From JAUREX01 sp044356825 (GTDB taxonomy: Bacteria > Pseudomonadota > Alphaproteobacteria > Rhodobacterales > Rhodobacteraceae): a stretch of 13,622 nucleotides of DNA. The DNA lies in contig JBIKVM010000062.1 in NCBI GenBank assembly GCA_044356825.1, positions 1 to 13,622 of the forward strand. Direction: 5' to 3'. Below, piece by piece: positions 6,905 to 13,622 of this stretch (position 1 is its first letter; each line of letters opens with the position of its first letter). The translations under genes were made by a program, and so were the position numbers. Below the pieces are notes generated by a model. That model was given only the letters and a program-made list of their open reading frames with translations, searched no databases and was not told the DNA's origin.

Positions 6905-7993
6905 ATGCGTCGGACGCTGATCGAGATCCACGAGGCCGAGGTCGCCGCGGGGCGGCTGCGCCCCGATCCGGCGCAGCGCGCGGTGCTGCCGCTGCTCGAG
7001 GCGATCCGCGCCCGGATCGAGACGCCGCCCAAGCGGGGCGCACTTGCGGGCCTCTTCGGGCGCAAGGGGGCCGGGGATGGCCCCAAGGGCCTCTATCTCT
7101 GGGGGGGTGTCGGGCGCGGCAAGTCGATGCTGATGGACATGATGGCGGCCGCGACCGAGGCGCCGGGGGTGGAGCGGGTCCATTTCCACGCCTTCATGCA
7201 GGGCGTCCACCGCGGGATGCACGCGGCGCGCGCGCGGGGTGTCACGGACGCGCTCGCCCCCGTCGCCGACGATCTCGTGGCGCGGGTGCGCCTTTTCTGC
7301 CTTGATGAGATGCAGATCACCGACATCACCGACGCGATGGTGGTCGGACGGCTGTTCCAGCGGCTGTTCGATGCGGGCGTGATCGTCGTCACCACCTCGA
7401 ACCGCCCGCCCGAGGATCTCTACAAGGACGGGCTGAACCGCGGGGTGTTCCTGCCCTTCATCGACCTCATCCGCGCGCGGATGGAGGTGATCGAGCTCGA
7501 AAGCCCGACGGATTACCGCCAGCACCGGCTGACCGGCGCGCAGGTGTGGTTCGCGCCCTCGGACGGGTCGGCGCGCGCGGCCATCGGCGCGATCTGGGCG
7601 GACCTGACCGGCGGCGCGGCGGGCGGGCCGATGGTGCTGCGCGTCAACGGGCGGGATGTGCAGCTCGATCAGGTCGCGAACGGGGTCGTGCGCGCCTCCT
7701 TCTGGGATCTCTGCGGCCGCCCGCTCGGGCCCGCCGATTACCTCGCGATCGCGGGCGCGGTGCGGGTCGTGCTGCTCGAGGACATCCCGCGCATGTCGGC
7801 GGCGAACTACAACGAGGCCAAGCGCTTCGTCACCCTGATCGACGCGCTCTACGAGGGGCGCGTGCGTCTGGTGGCGAGTGCCGCCGACGACCCCGAGCGG
7901 CTCTATCTCGAAGGGGTGGGATCGTTCGAGTTCGAGCGCACTGCAAGCCGCCTGCGCGAGATGCAGGCGGCCGACTGGGGCAGCGATGGCTGA
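6905..7993 (+). CDS. zapE: Cell division protein ZapE (AFG1-like ATPase)
   Basis: Predicted 362-aa P-loop ATPase of the AFG1/ZapE family, which associates with the division ring in bacteria and is related to mitochondrial AFG1. The Walker A motif GGVGRGKS is at 67-74, preceded by KGLYLW. Walker B RLFCLDEMQI is at about 129-138, followed by DITDAMVVGRLF. The family signature TTSNRPPEDLYKDGLNR (163-179) and the C-terminal IPRMSAANYNEAKRFVTLIDALYEGRVRL are intact. The length is normal. The ATG at 6905 has no clear ribosome binding site; 38 bp separate it from the alkB-like gene. Its last codons overlap the start of the flavoprotein gene by 8 bp, indicating coupled translation. Confidence 0.96.
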   Translation: MRRTLIEIHEAEVAAGRLRPDPAQRAVLPLLEAIRARIETPPKRGALAGLFGRKGAGDGPKGLYLWGGVGRGKSMLMDMMAAATEAPGVERVHFHAFMQGVHRGMHAARARGVTDALAPVADDLVARVRLFCLDEMQITDITDAMVVGRLFQRLFDAGVIVVTTSNRPPEDLYKDGLNRGVFLPFIDLIRARMEVIELESPTDYRQHRLTGAQVWFAPSDGSARAAIGAIWADLTGGAAGGPMVLRVNGRDVQLDQVANGVVRASFWDLCGRPLGPADYLAIAGAVRVVLLEDIPRMSAANYNEAKRFVTLIDALYEGRVRLVASAADDPERLYLEGVGSFEFERTASRLREMQAADWGSDG

Positions 7994-9182
7994 AACGGTC
8001 GCGGCGCTGGTGATCGGGGCGGGGCCCGCGGGGCTGATGGCGGCGGATGAGATTGCCGCCGCGGGCGTCCCTGTCGTCATCGCCGAGGGCAAGCCCACGA
8101 TCGGGCGCAAGTTCCTGATGGCGGGCAAGTCGGGGCTGAACCTGACCAAGGCCGAAGCCCCCGACGCCTTCGTCGCCCATTACGCCGAGGCGGCGGGCTG
8201 GCTTGGCCCCATCATCGCGGATTTCGGCCCCGAGGCGGTGCAGGGCTGGGCGCGCGACCTCGGGCAAGAGGTGTTCACCGGCAGTTCGGGCCGCGTCTTT
8301 CCGGTGGCGATGAAGGCCGCGCCGCTTTTGCGGGCATGGGCGGGGCGCATCCTCGGGCGCGGGGCGGAGCTGCGCACGCGCTGGCGCTGGACGGGGTTCG
8401 AGGGCGCGGATTTCGCCTTCGACACGCCCCTGGGCCCGCGCCTGATCCGGCCGCGGGTCTGCGTGCTGGCGCTCGGCGGGGCAAGCTGGGCGCGGCTCGG
8501 CTCGGACGGGGCCTGGGCGCCCTGGCTTGCCGCGCGCGGGGTCGAGATCGCGCCCTTCCGCCCCGCCAACGTGGAAATCGGCATCCGCTGGAGTGCGGCC
8601 ATGGCCCCCCACATGGGCCGGCCGCTGAAGCCCGTCGCGCTGGTGGCGGGCGCCCTGCGGACGCGGGGCGAGGCGGTGATCGTCCCCGAGGGGCTTCAGG
8701 GCGGCGGGGTCTATGCGGTCGGGCGCGCGGTGCGCGAGGGGGCGGCGCTGACGCTCGACCTCTGCCCCGATCTGGCCGAGGCGACGCTTGCGGCGCGGCT
8801 CGGGGCCGCCATGGCCGCCCGCCCGCGCGAGAGCCTCGCCAACCACCTGCGCAAGGCCGCGGGCCTCGATCCCGTGCGTCGCGCGGTGCTGATGGAGCTT
8901 GCGCGCCCGCTGCCGCGCGATGCGGGCGCACTCGCGCGCCGGATCAAGGCATTGGGCGTGCCAGTCGCGGGGGTCGGGCCGCTTGATGCCGCGATCTCGA
9001 CGGCGGGCGGCATCGCGCGCGCCGCGCTCGACGCCACGCTCGGACTGCGCGCGCTGCCGGGCGTCTTCGCGGCGGGCGAGATGCTCGATTGGGAGGCGCC
9101 GACGGGCGGCTATCTCTTGACGGCCTGCCTCGCCACGGGGCGGCATGCGGGGCGGGCGGCGGTGTCGCGGCTGGGCCGGTGA
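7986..9182 (+). CDS. FAD-dependent flavoprotein, HI0933/PP_4765-like family
   Basis: Predicted 398-aa flavoprotein of unknown substrate. The N-terminal dinucleotide-binding fold starts at residue 6 with VIGAGPAGLMAAD (G11-x-G13-x-x-G16) and an acidic strand end (VVIAEG). GRKFLMAGKSGLNLT (40-54) is the diagnostic stretch that corresponds to the GGGRCN region of the HI0933/BaiN flavoproteins and matches the PP_4765-like subgroup. The C-terminal FAD-contact region AGEMLDWEAPTGGYLL is conserved. The ATG at 7986 (ATGGCTGA overlap with the zapE stop, GGGGCAG upstream) is chosen over an earlier in-frame ATG at 7878, which lies inside zapE and adds no family sequence. Homologues are annotated as NAD(P)/FAD-dependent oxidoreductases, but no reaction can be claimed. 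Confidence 0.9.
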   Translation: MAETVAALVIGAGPAGLMAADEIAAAGVPVVIAEGKPTIGRKFLMAGKSGLNLTKAEAPDAFVAHYAEAAGWLGPIIADFGPEAVQGWARDLGQEVFTGSSGRVFPVAMKAAPLLRAWAGRILGRGAELRTRWRWTGFEGADFAFDTPLGPRLIRPRVCVLALGGASWARLGSDGAWAPWLAARGVEIAPFRPANVEIGIRWSAAMAPHMGRPLKPVALVAGALRTRGEAVIVPEGLQGGGVYAVGRAVREGAALTLDLCPDLAEATLAARLGAAMAARPRESLANHLRKAAGLDPVRRAVLMELARPLPRDAGALARRIKALGVPVAGVGPLDAAISTAGGIARAALDATLGLRALPGVFAAGEMLDWEAPTGGYLLTACLATGRHAGRAAVSRLGR

Positions 9183-9255
9183 TGTCGCACCCCGCCATGC
9201 CGCGCCGCCGTGCGCGCCTAGGCTCGGGCCGCAATGCACAAGAATGAGGGGCGGG

Positions 9256-10878
9256 ATGGACGGGGCATTCGACTATGTGATCGTGGGGTCGGGATCGGCC
9301 GGGTCGGTGCTGGCCGAGCGGCTCGGGCAGGATCCACGCCGGCGCATCCTCGTGCTCGAGGCCGGCGGCAGCGACATGCGCTTTTTCGTGCAGATGCCGC
9401 TCGGCTATGGCAAGACCTTCTACGACCGGCGCGTGAACTGGGCCTATCAGACCGAACCCGACCCGGGGCTTGCGGGCCAGCGCGACTACTGGCCGCGCGG
9501 GCGCATCATCGGCGGATCGAGCAGCATCAACGCCATGGTCTACATCCGCGGCCACGCGAGCGACTATGCCGACTGGGAGGCCGCCGGCAACCCCGGCTGG
9601 GGCTGGGCCGAGGTGCGCGCGGCCTATCGCGCGATGGAGGACAACGAGGCAGGCGGGGATGAATGGCGCGGCACAGGCGGGCCGCTCTTCGTCTCGGCCA
9701 ACCGGGCCGACACGCACCCCCTCGTCGCGCGCTACATCGCCGCCTGCGAAGGGGTGGGGCTGCGCCACAACCCCGACTTCAACGGCGCCGAGCAGGAAGG
9801 GGCGGGGATCTATCAGCTGACCGTCAAGGGCGGGCGGCGCAATTCGGCGGCGCGCGCCTTCCTGTACCCGGCGGTGCGGCGGGGCAACGTGCAGGTGCTG
9901 ACCGGCGCGCAGGCAACCCGCGTGCTGTGGGAGGGGCGCCGCGCCGTGGGCGTCGAATACCTGCGGGGCGGCGTGCGGCAGATCGCGCGGGCGCGCGCCG
10001 AGGTGATCCTCGCCTGCGGCGCGGTCAACACGCCGCAACTCCTGATGCTCTCGGGCGTGGGTCCGGGGGCGATGCTTGCCGCGCACGGGATCGGGGCGCT
10101 GGTCGACAATCCCAATGTGGGCGCGCACCTCAATGACCATCAGGGGCTGAATTATACCTACCGCATGAAGGTGCCCACGCTCAACGACGTGCTGCGGCCG
10201 TGGTGGGGCAAGGCGTGGGTGGGGGTGCAATACCTGCTGGCGCGGCGGGGGCCGCTTGCCAAGTCGATCAACGCGGGCGGGGGGTTCTTCCGCACCGACC
10301 CGGGCCTGAGCCGGCCCAACATGCAGCTCTACATGCAGGCGTTCTCGACCCTCCTGCCCAAGCCGGGTGAGCGGCCGATCCTGACGCCCGACCCCTTTCC
10401 CGGCATGTCGCTCGGCCTCTCGAACTGCCGTCCGACCTCGCGCGGGCGGATCGAGCTTGCCTCGGCCGACCCGCTCGCGCCGCCTAGGATCGTGCAGAAC
10501 GCCTATGGCACCGATCAGGACGTGGCCGAGATGCTCGCCGCGGTGAAGATGCTGCGCCGCATCGCGGCCGAGGCGCCCCTGGCCGAGGTCATCGCCGAGG
10601 AATTGCGCCCGGGCCCCGCCGTGCAGCGCGACGAGGATCTGATCGCCGATTTCCGCGCCCGTTCCGGCACGGTCTATCACCCCTCCTGCACGGCGCGGAT
10701 GGGGCCCGACGCGGGCAGCGCGGTCGTCGATTCGCGCCTTCGGGTGCACGGGGTCGAAGGTTTGCGGGTCTGCGATGCCTCGGTCTTTCCGACGCTGATT
10801 GCCGGGAACACCAACGCGCCCGCGATGATGGTCGGCTGGAAGGGCGCCGAGATCATCGCCGCCGACACCCGCGCCTGA
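9256..10878 (+). CDS. GMC-family FAD-dependent alcohol/choline dehydrogenase-like enzyme
   Basis: Predicted 540-aa glucose-methanol-choline oxidoreductase that oxidises an alcohol to an aldehyde using FAD. The FAD site is DYVIVGSGSAGSVLAERL (6-23). GMC signature 1 is PRGRIIGGSSSINAMVYIRG (80-99). Signature 2 is GAVNTPQLLMLSGVG (255-269). The active-site region YHPSCTARMG holds His475, and the second catalytic position is AGNTNAPAMM (Asn518 or Asn520). The length is normal. ATG 9256 is chosen because GAGGGGCGGG lies just upstream and the FAD motif follows at once; ATG 9244 is also possible. The active-site wording is nearer to BetA-like choline dehydrogenases than to AlkJ, so the substrate is open. 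It follows the flavoprotein gene after 73 bp; TAGGCT at 9219-9224 could be a -10 but has no good -35. Confidence 0.94.
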   Translation: MDGAFDYVIVGSGSAGSVLAERLGQDPRRRILVLEAGGSDMRFFVQMPLGYGKTFYDRRVNWAYQTEPDPGLAGQRDYWPRGRIIGGSSSINAMVYIRGHASDYADWEAAGNPGWGWAEVRAAYRAMEDNEAGGDEWRGTGGPLFVSANRADTHPLVARYIAACEGVGLRHNPDFNGAEQEGAGIYQLTVKGGRRNSAARAFLYPAVRRGNVQVLTGAQATRVLWEGRRAVGVEYLRGGVRQIARARAEVILACGAVNTPQLLMLSGVGPGAMLAAHGIGALVDNPNVGAHLNDHQGLNYTYRMKVPTLNDVLRPWWGKAWVGVQYLLARRGPLAKSINAGGGFFRTDPGLSRPNMQLYMQAFSTLLPKPGERPILTPDPFPGMSLGLSNCRPTSRGRIELASADPLAPPRIVQNAYGTDQDVAEMLAAVKMLRRIAAEAPLAEVIAEELRPGPAVQRDEDLIADFRARSGTVYHPSCTARMGPDAGSAVVDSRLRVHGVEGLRVCDASVFPTLIAGNTNAPAMMVGWKGAEIIAADTRA

Positions 10879-10883
10879 GGGCC

Positions 10884-10909
10884 CCGACCGAGGCAACCGA
10901 CCGAGGCAC
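10884..10909 (+). repeat. Short tandem repeat, period 13, before porin 2
   Basis: The 12-mer CCGACCGAGGCA occurs at 10884-10895 and again at 10897-10908, giving a 13-bp period. It fills half of the 47-bp gap between the GMC gene stop and porin 2. It could be a protein-binding direct repeat or a slippage product. Confidence 0.8.
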
Positions 10910-10912
10910 CCG

Positions 10913-10924
10913 CCCCGAGAGGGG
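10913..10924 (+). promoter_or_regulatory. C4-GAGA-G4 hairpin directly before porin 2 start
   Basis: CCCC (10913-10916), GAGA (a GNRA-type loop) and GGGG (10921-10924) form a compact hairpin ending two bases before the ATG at 10926. The only Shine-Dalgarno-like bases (GAGAGG) lie in its loop and 3' arm, so folding would hide them. This predicts weak translation of porin 2 as drawn. Confidence 0.5.
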
Positions 10925-10925
10925 T

Positions 10926-11765
10926 ATGTTCGCTACCACTGCCCTGGTGATGTCGGCCGGCGTGGCCGCCGCCGAAATGACGCTCGGGGGCAACGGCCGC
11001 ATGGGTATCACCTATAATGACTCCGCCGCCGAGAAGACGCAGTTCGACAGCCGTTTCCGCGCCGTCTTCACCGGCTCGGGCACGACGGATGCGGGCATCG
11101 CCTTCGGTGGCACGATCCGCGCCGACAATGCGGCGAACGGCGCCTCGGGCACCGCGGGCAACGTGTTTGTCTCGGGCACCTTCGGCAAGGTGACGATGGG
11201 CGACATCTCCTCGGCGCTCGACAACGCCGCGGGCAACCTCTCTGGCGTGGGCTATACCGGCCTTGGCGACCACAGCGATTTCGGCTGGTCGGGCGGCGGC
11301 GATGACGAGGGCGTGCTGTGGTCCTACACCGCAGGCACCTTCGGGCTGCATGCGTCGGTCGGTCAGCGCGTCGCGGGCGACGACGAGGCTTCGGCGGCCG
11401 TCACCTTCGCGATGGCCCCGGTCACGGTCGGCGTCGGTGTCAGCCAGGACGGCGGCAACAGCCAGGCCGGCATCGGCCTTGGCGCCGAAGTGTCCGGCGC
11501 GGACGTGAAGTTCGGCTATCTGAACAACGACAACGCGACCGGCACGGCCATTGAGACCGAACTCGGCCTCTCGGTTGCGGCCGATCTGGGTGGCGTCGGC
11601 GTCACAATCTTCGCGCGCCAGACCGAAACGGCGGCGAGCGTGAAAGCTCAGTATCTGGGTGTCGGCTTCTCGCAGAGCCTCGGCGGCGGCGCGACCATCG
11701 CGGGCGGCATCGTCGATGCCGATGGCACCTCGAAGGGCGACCTCGGCCTGACCTTCTCGTTCTGA
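10926..11765 (+). CDS. Outer-membrane porin, Porin_4-type, with truncated signal peptide (porin 2)
   Basis: The 279-aa product is close to the usual Rhodobacter/Paracoccus porin. The mature part would start at Glu17 (EMTLGGNGRMGITYND). It includes VFVSGTFGKVTMGDISSA and NLSGVGYTGLGDHSDF, the constriction-loop region, and ends in LGLTFSF with the terminal Phe. The start is abnormal: the signal peptide is only MFATTALVMSAGVAAA, without the KK n-region seen in porin 1. No other in-frame ATG, GTG or TTG lies between the GMC stop (10878) and 10926. Only 47 bp separate the genes, with no visible promoter and a hairpin over the ribosome-binding bases. The protein may not be exported, or may be a silent copy. 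The body shows no frameshift or internal stop. A strong terminator follows. Confidence 0.85.
   Translation: MFATTALVMSAGVAAAEMTLGGNGRMGITYNDSAAEKTQFDSRFRAVFTGSGTTDAGIAFGGTIRADNAANGASGTAGNVFVSGTFGKVTMGDISSALDNAAGNLSGVGYTGLGDHSDFGWSGGGDDEGVLWSYTAGTFGLHASVGQRVAGDDEASAAVTFAMAPVTVGVGVSQDGGNSQAGIGLGAEVSGADVKFGYLNNDNATGTAIETELGLSVAADLGGVGVTIFARQTETAASVKAQYLGVGFSQSLGGGATIAGGIVDADGTSKGDLGLTFSF
10927..10952 (+). repeat. 26-bp inverted repeat, copy 2 (porin 2 signal peptide)
   Basis: Identical to 2054-2079 read on the minus strand. It begins at the second base of the porin 2 start codon, so the ATG itself is formed by an A outside the repeat. A small internal dyad, ACCA (10935-10938) and TGGT (10945-10948) around 6 bp, is present. 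The two copies are inverted and enclose 8847 bp (2080-10926). Confidence 0.95.
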
Positions 11766-11786
11766 TCCGGACGACCCATTACCACG

Positions 11787-11813
11787 AAGGAGCGGGCCTT
11801 GCGCCCGCTCCTT
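11787..11813. terminator. Strong bidirectional hairpin terminator between convergent genes
   Basis: A perfect 11-bp stem (AAGGAGCGGGC at 11787-11797, GCCCGCTCCTT at 11803-11813) closes a 5-nt loop. It lies 21 bp after the porin 2 stop and 6 bp before the end of the convergent photolyase gene. Short A and T runs at the stem ends allow it to work on both strands. Confidence 0.85.
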
Positions 11814-11819
11814 TGCGTT

Positions 11820-13352
11820 TCAGACGGGCTCGCCCGCGTCGAGGCGCGCGAACACCTCGGCCGCGGCGGCGCGCAGCATGGCCTTGCGCCCCTCAGCCAT
11901 CGCATCCCATACGCGCAGCATCTGCCCCATGCGCGGGTTCGCCGCCCAGCGGGCGCGGTGGCGCAGGATGAAATCCCAGTAAAGCGCCGTCATCGGGCAG
12001 TGTGGGCGGGTGCCCTCGGCCTTCGGATCATAGGCGCAGCCGCGGCAATGGTCCGACATCCGCGCGACATAGGCCCCCGACGCCGCATAGGGCTTCGATG
12101 CCAGCACCCCGCCATCGGCAAAGAGCGCCATGCCGAGCGTGTTCGGCGCCTCGACCCATTCGAAGGCATCGACATAGACCGCCAGATACCACTCATGCAC
12201 CGCCCGCGGCGCGATCCCGGCCAGCAGCGCGAAATTGCCCGTGATCATCAGCCGCTGGATGTGGTGGGCATAGGCCAGATCGCGCGTCTGGCCCACGGCG
12301 GCCGCCATGCAGGCCATGCGTGTGGGCCCGCCCCAATAGACGGCCGGCAGCGGCCGTTCCGCGCCCAGCGCATTGCGGGCGGTATAGTCGGGGCCCGAGA
12401 TGGCCCAGATGCCGCGGACATATTCGCGCCAGCCGATGATCTGGCGGATGAAGCCCTCGGCGGCCTCGATCGGGGCGCGGCCGGCGCGCCACTCGGCCTC
12501 GACCCGCCGGCAGAGATCGAGCGGGTCGAGCAGCCCGAGGTTCAAGGGCGCCGAGATCAGCGCGTGCGAGAGGAACGGATCGTCCGTCAGCATCGCGTCC
12601 TGCTCGGCGCCGAAGCGCGGCAGGCGATGGGCGAGGAAATCGGCAAAGGCCGCCTCGGCGTCGGCGCGCGTCACCGGATGGGCGAAGCCCTCGAGCCGGC
12701 CGAAACGGCCCGCGAAGCGCGCCGCGACCAGATCGAGCACCTCGCGCGTGACCGCGTCGGGGGCAAAGCGTAGCAGCGGGTGGCGCCAGAGGTCGGGGCG
12801 GGCGGGTTTGCGGTTCTCGGCATCGAAGTTCCAGCGCCCCCCGGCCGGGGCGTCGCCCTCCATCATCAACCCGGTGCGGCGGCGCATGTCGCGATAGAAC
12901 CACTCCATCCGCATCACCTTGCGCCCCTCGGCCCAGCGGGCGAAATCGGCCTCGGGGCAGAGAAAGCGGTCATCGGGCAGAAGGCGCAGCGGCAGCGGAC
13001 AATCGCCCAGCGCCGAAATCAGCCGCCAGTCGCCGGGTCTCGTCGCGATCACCTCCTGCGCGCCGCTCTCGGCCGCGCGGCGGATCAGCTCGCCGGTGAT
13101 CGACTGGCTGTTTTCCGGATCATCGAGGGTGGAATAGGCCACGCGCCAGCCCGCCGCGCGCAACTCGGCCGCGAAATGGCGCATCGCCGAGAGGATGAGG
13201 GCGATCTTCTGCGGGTGGTGGGGCACGTCCGTCGCCTCGGCCATGACCTCGGCCATCACGACGATGTCGCGCGCCCGGTCGCCCGCCCGCAGCGCGGCCA
13301 TTTCGGGCGAGAGCTGATCGCCCAGCACGAGGATCAGGCGCGGGGCTACCAC
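11820..13352 (-). CDS. phrB: FeS-type bacterial photolyase/cryptochrome ((6-4) photolyase, PhrB/CryB group)
   Basis: Predicted 510-aa light-driven flavoprotein of the FeS-BCP clade, which repairs (6-4) photoproducts in Agrobacterium (PhrB) and has a signalling role in Rhodobacter (CryB). Cysteines at 348, 436, 439 and 452 lie in RMACMAAAVGQ, DHCRGC and PHCPM. Each is exactly two residues below the four cluster ligands of PhrB as I recall them (350, 438, 441, 454). YAHHIQRLMITGNF (His363/His364) matches the active-site histidine region. The N-terminal antenna domain begins LILVLGDQL. Start is GTG 13352: an ORF extension to 13613 exists but is the shadow of the SDR gene, and no closer Met precedes the antenna fold. 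The GTG overlaps the SDR stop by 7 bp, so translation is coupled. Confidence 0.95.
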   Translation of the reverse strand: MVAPRLILVLGDQLSPEMAALRAGDRARDIVVMAEVMAEATDVPHHPQKIALILSAMRHFAAELRAAGWRVAYSTLDDPENSQSITGELIRRAAESGAQEVIATRPGDWRLISALGDCPLPLRLLPDDRFLCPEADFARWAEGRKVMRMEWFYRDMRRRTGLMMEGDAPAGGRWNFDAENRKPARPDLWRHPLLRFAPDAVTREVLDLVAARFAGRFGRLEGFAHPVTRADAEAAFADFLAHRLPRFGAEQDAMLTDDPFLSHALISAPLNLGLLDPLDLCRRVEAEWRAGRAPIEAAEGFIRQIIGWREYVRGIWAISGPDYTARNALGAERPLPAVYWGGPTRMACMAAAVGQTRDLAYAHHIQRLMITGNFALLAGIAPRAVHEWYLAVYVDAFEWVEAPNTLGMALFADGGVLASKPYAASGAYVARMSDHCRGCAYDPKAEGTRPHCPMTALYWDFILRHRARWAANPRMGQMLRVWDAMAEGRKAMLRAAAAEVFARLDAGEPV

Positions 13353-13622
13353 GGCACGGGCTGCCCGGCCCAGTCGAAGAAGCCGCCCGTGTCGGCGGGC
13401 GAGAGCCCCTCGATCACGCGCAAGAGGTTCGCCGCCGCCTCGGCCGGGGCGACGGCCGGATGGGTGCCGAGGTGGCGCGCGCTCAACCCCGTCGCGACGG
13501 TGCCGGGGTGGAGGGCGGCGAGGATCGCCTGCGGATGGCTGCGCGCGACCTCGACCGAGGCGGTGCGGATGAGCTGGTTGAGTGCGGCCTTGGACGCGCG
13601 ATAGGAATACCACCCGCCGAGC
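13346..13622 (-). CDS. Short-chain dehydrogenase/reductase, C-factor-like (5' end outside window)
   Basis: The last 91 residues of an SDR enzyme are visible; the start lies beyond the right edge. The catalytic YxxxK is present in GGWYSYRASKAALNQL, followed by the SDR C-terminal pattern LAALHPGTVATGLSARH and the ending GGFFDWAGQPVPW. This resembles the CsgA/C-factor group of short SDRs. The NAD(P)-binding Gly motif and catalytic Ser are not in the window, so cofactor and activity cannot be judged. Its TAG stop (13346-13348) lies just past the photolyase GTG, and the two genes form an operon. Confidence 0.9.
   Translation of the reverse strand, partial: LGGWYSYRASKAALNQLIRTASVEVARSHPQAILAALHPGTVATGLSARHLGTHPAVAPAEAAANLLRVIEGLSPADTGGFFDWAGQPVPW

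Noticed and set aside
8944..10896. 650-codon minus-strand ORF opposite the flavoprotein and GMC genes
   Set aside because: A by-product of high GC; the plus strand has intact GMC signatures and normal gene lengths.
10926..11765. Porin 2 as a pseudogene
   Set aside because: The reading frame is uninterrupted and both the mature N-terminus and the C-terminal Phe are intact; only the leader is shortened, so it is listed as a gene with an odd start.
13353..13613. N-terminal extension of the photolyase frame to 13613
   Set aside because: This part is the out-of-frame shadow of the SDR gene; the antenna domain starts immediately after GTG 13352.

Overview
The window is GC-rich, densely packed alphaproteobacterial chromosome. 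The gene families and style (Porin_4-type porins, a FeS-containing photolyase, the mutY/dciA/dsbA neighbourhood, overlapping stop/start codons) fit Rhodobacteraceae/Paracoccaceae. Most of it reads as housekeeping sequence. No rRNA, tRNA, CRISPR array or insertion sequence was seen.

Layout. (1) 1-921, minus: a tyrosine recombinase that runs off the left edge with all catalytic residues inside the window; then about 270 bp of non-coding sequence. (2) 1235-2092, minus: porin 1, with a full signal peptide, a good ribosome binding site and a downstream hairpin. (3) 2237-4531, minus: a tight operon dciA (DUF721) > dsbA-like > CaiB/BaiF-type CoA-transferase, with an 8-bp overlap and then a 5-bp gap. 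(4) 4626-10878, plus, divergent from that operon: mutY, an AlkB-type alkane monooxygenase with its own promoter-like sequence, zapE, a flavoprotein overlapping zapE by 8 bp, and a GMC oxidoreductase. (5) 10926-11765, plus: porin 2, whose signal peptide has lost its charged start, followed by a strong hairpin. (6) 11820-13622, minus: a FeS-type bacterial photolyase/cryptochrome translationally coupled to an upstream SDR that runs off the right edge.

How the genes may work together. MutY (8-oxoG repair), the photolyase, DciA (helicase loading) and ZapE (division) are genome-maintenance functions. AlkB and the GMC enzyme could perform successive oxidations of an aliphatic substrate, but no substrate is proven. 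The two porins control outer-membrane permeability.

The most unusual signal is the relation between the porins. They are inverted, with 5' ends facing inward, and bracket an 8.85-kb block. They share a perfect 26-bp inverted repeat inside the signal-peptide codons (2054-2079 and 10927-10952). Porin 1 has the upstream region, ribosome binding site and MKKI start; porin 2 starts one base before the repeat and lacks all of these. Inversion across the repeat would, in frame, put porin 2 behind the porin 1 leader and silence porin 1. This resembles inversion switching of bacterial surface proteins, and a tyrosine recombinase gene lies just outside porin 1. It is a hypothesis from sequence layout only; signal-peptide conservation or an assembly misjoin are the main alternatives.
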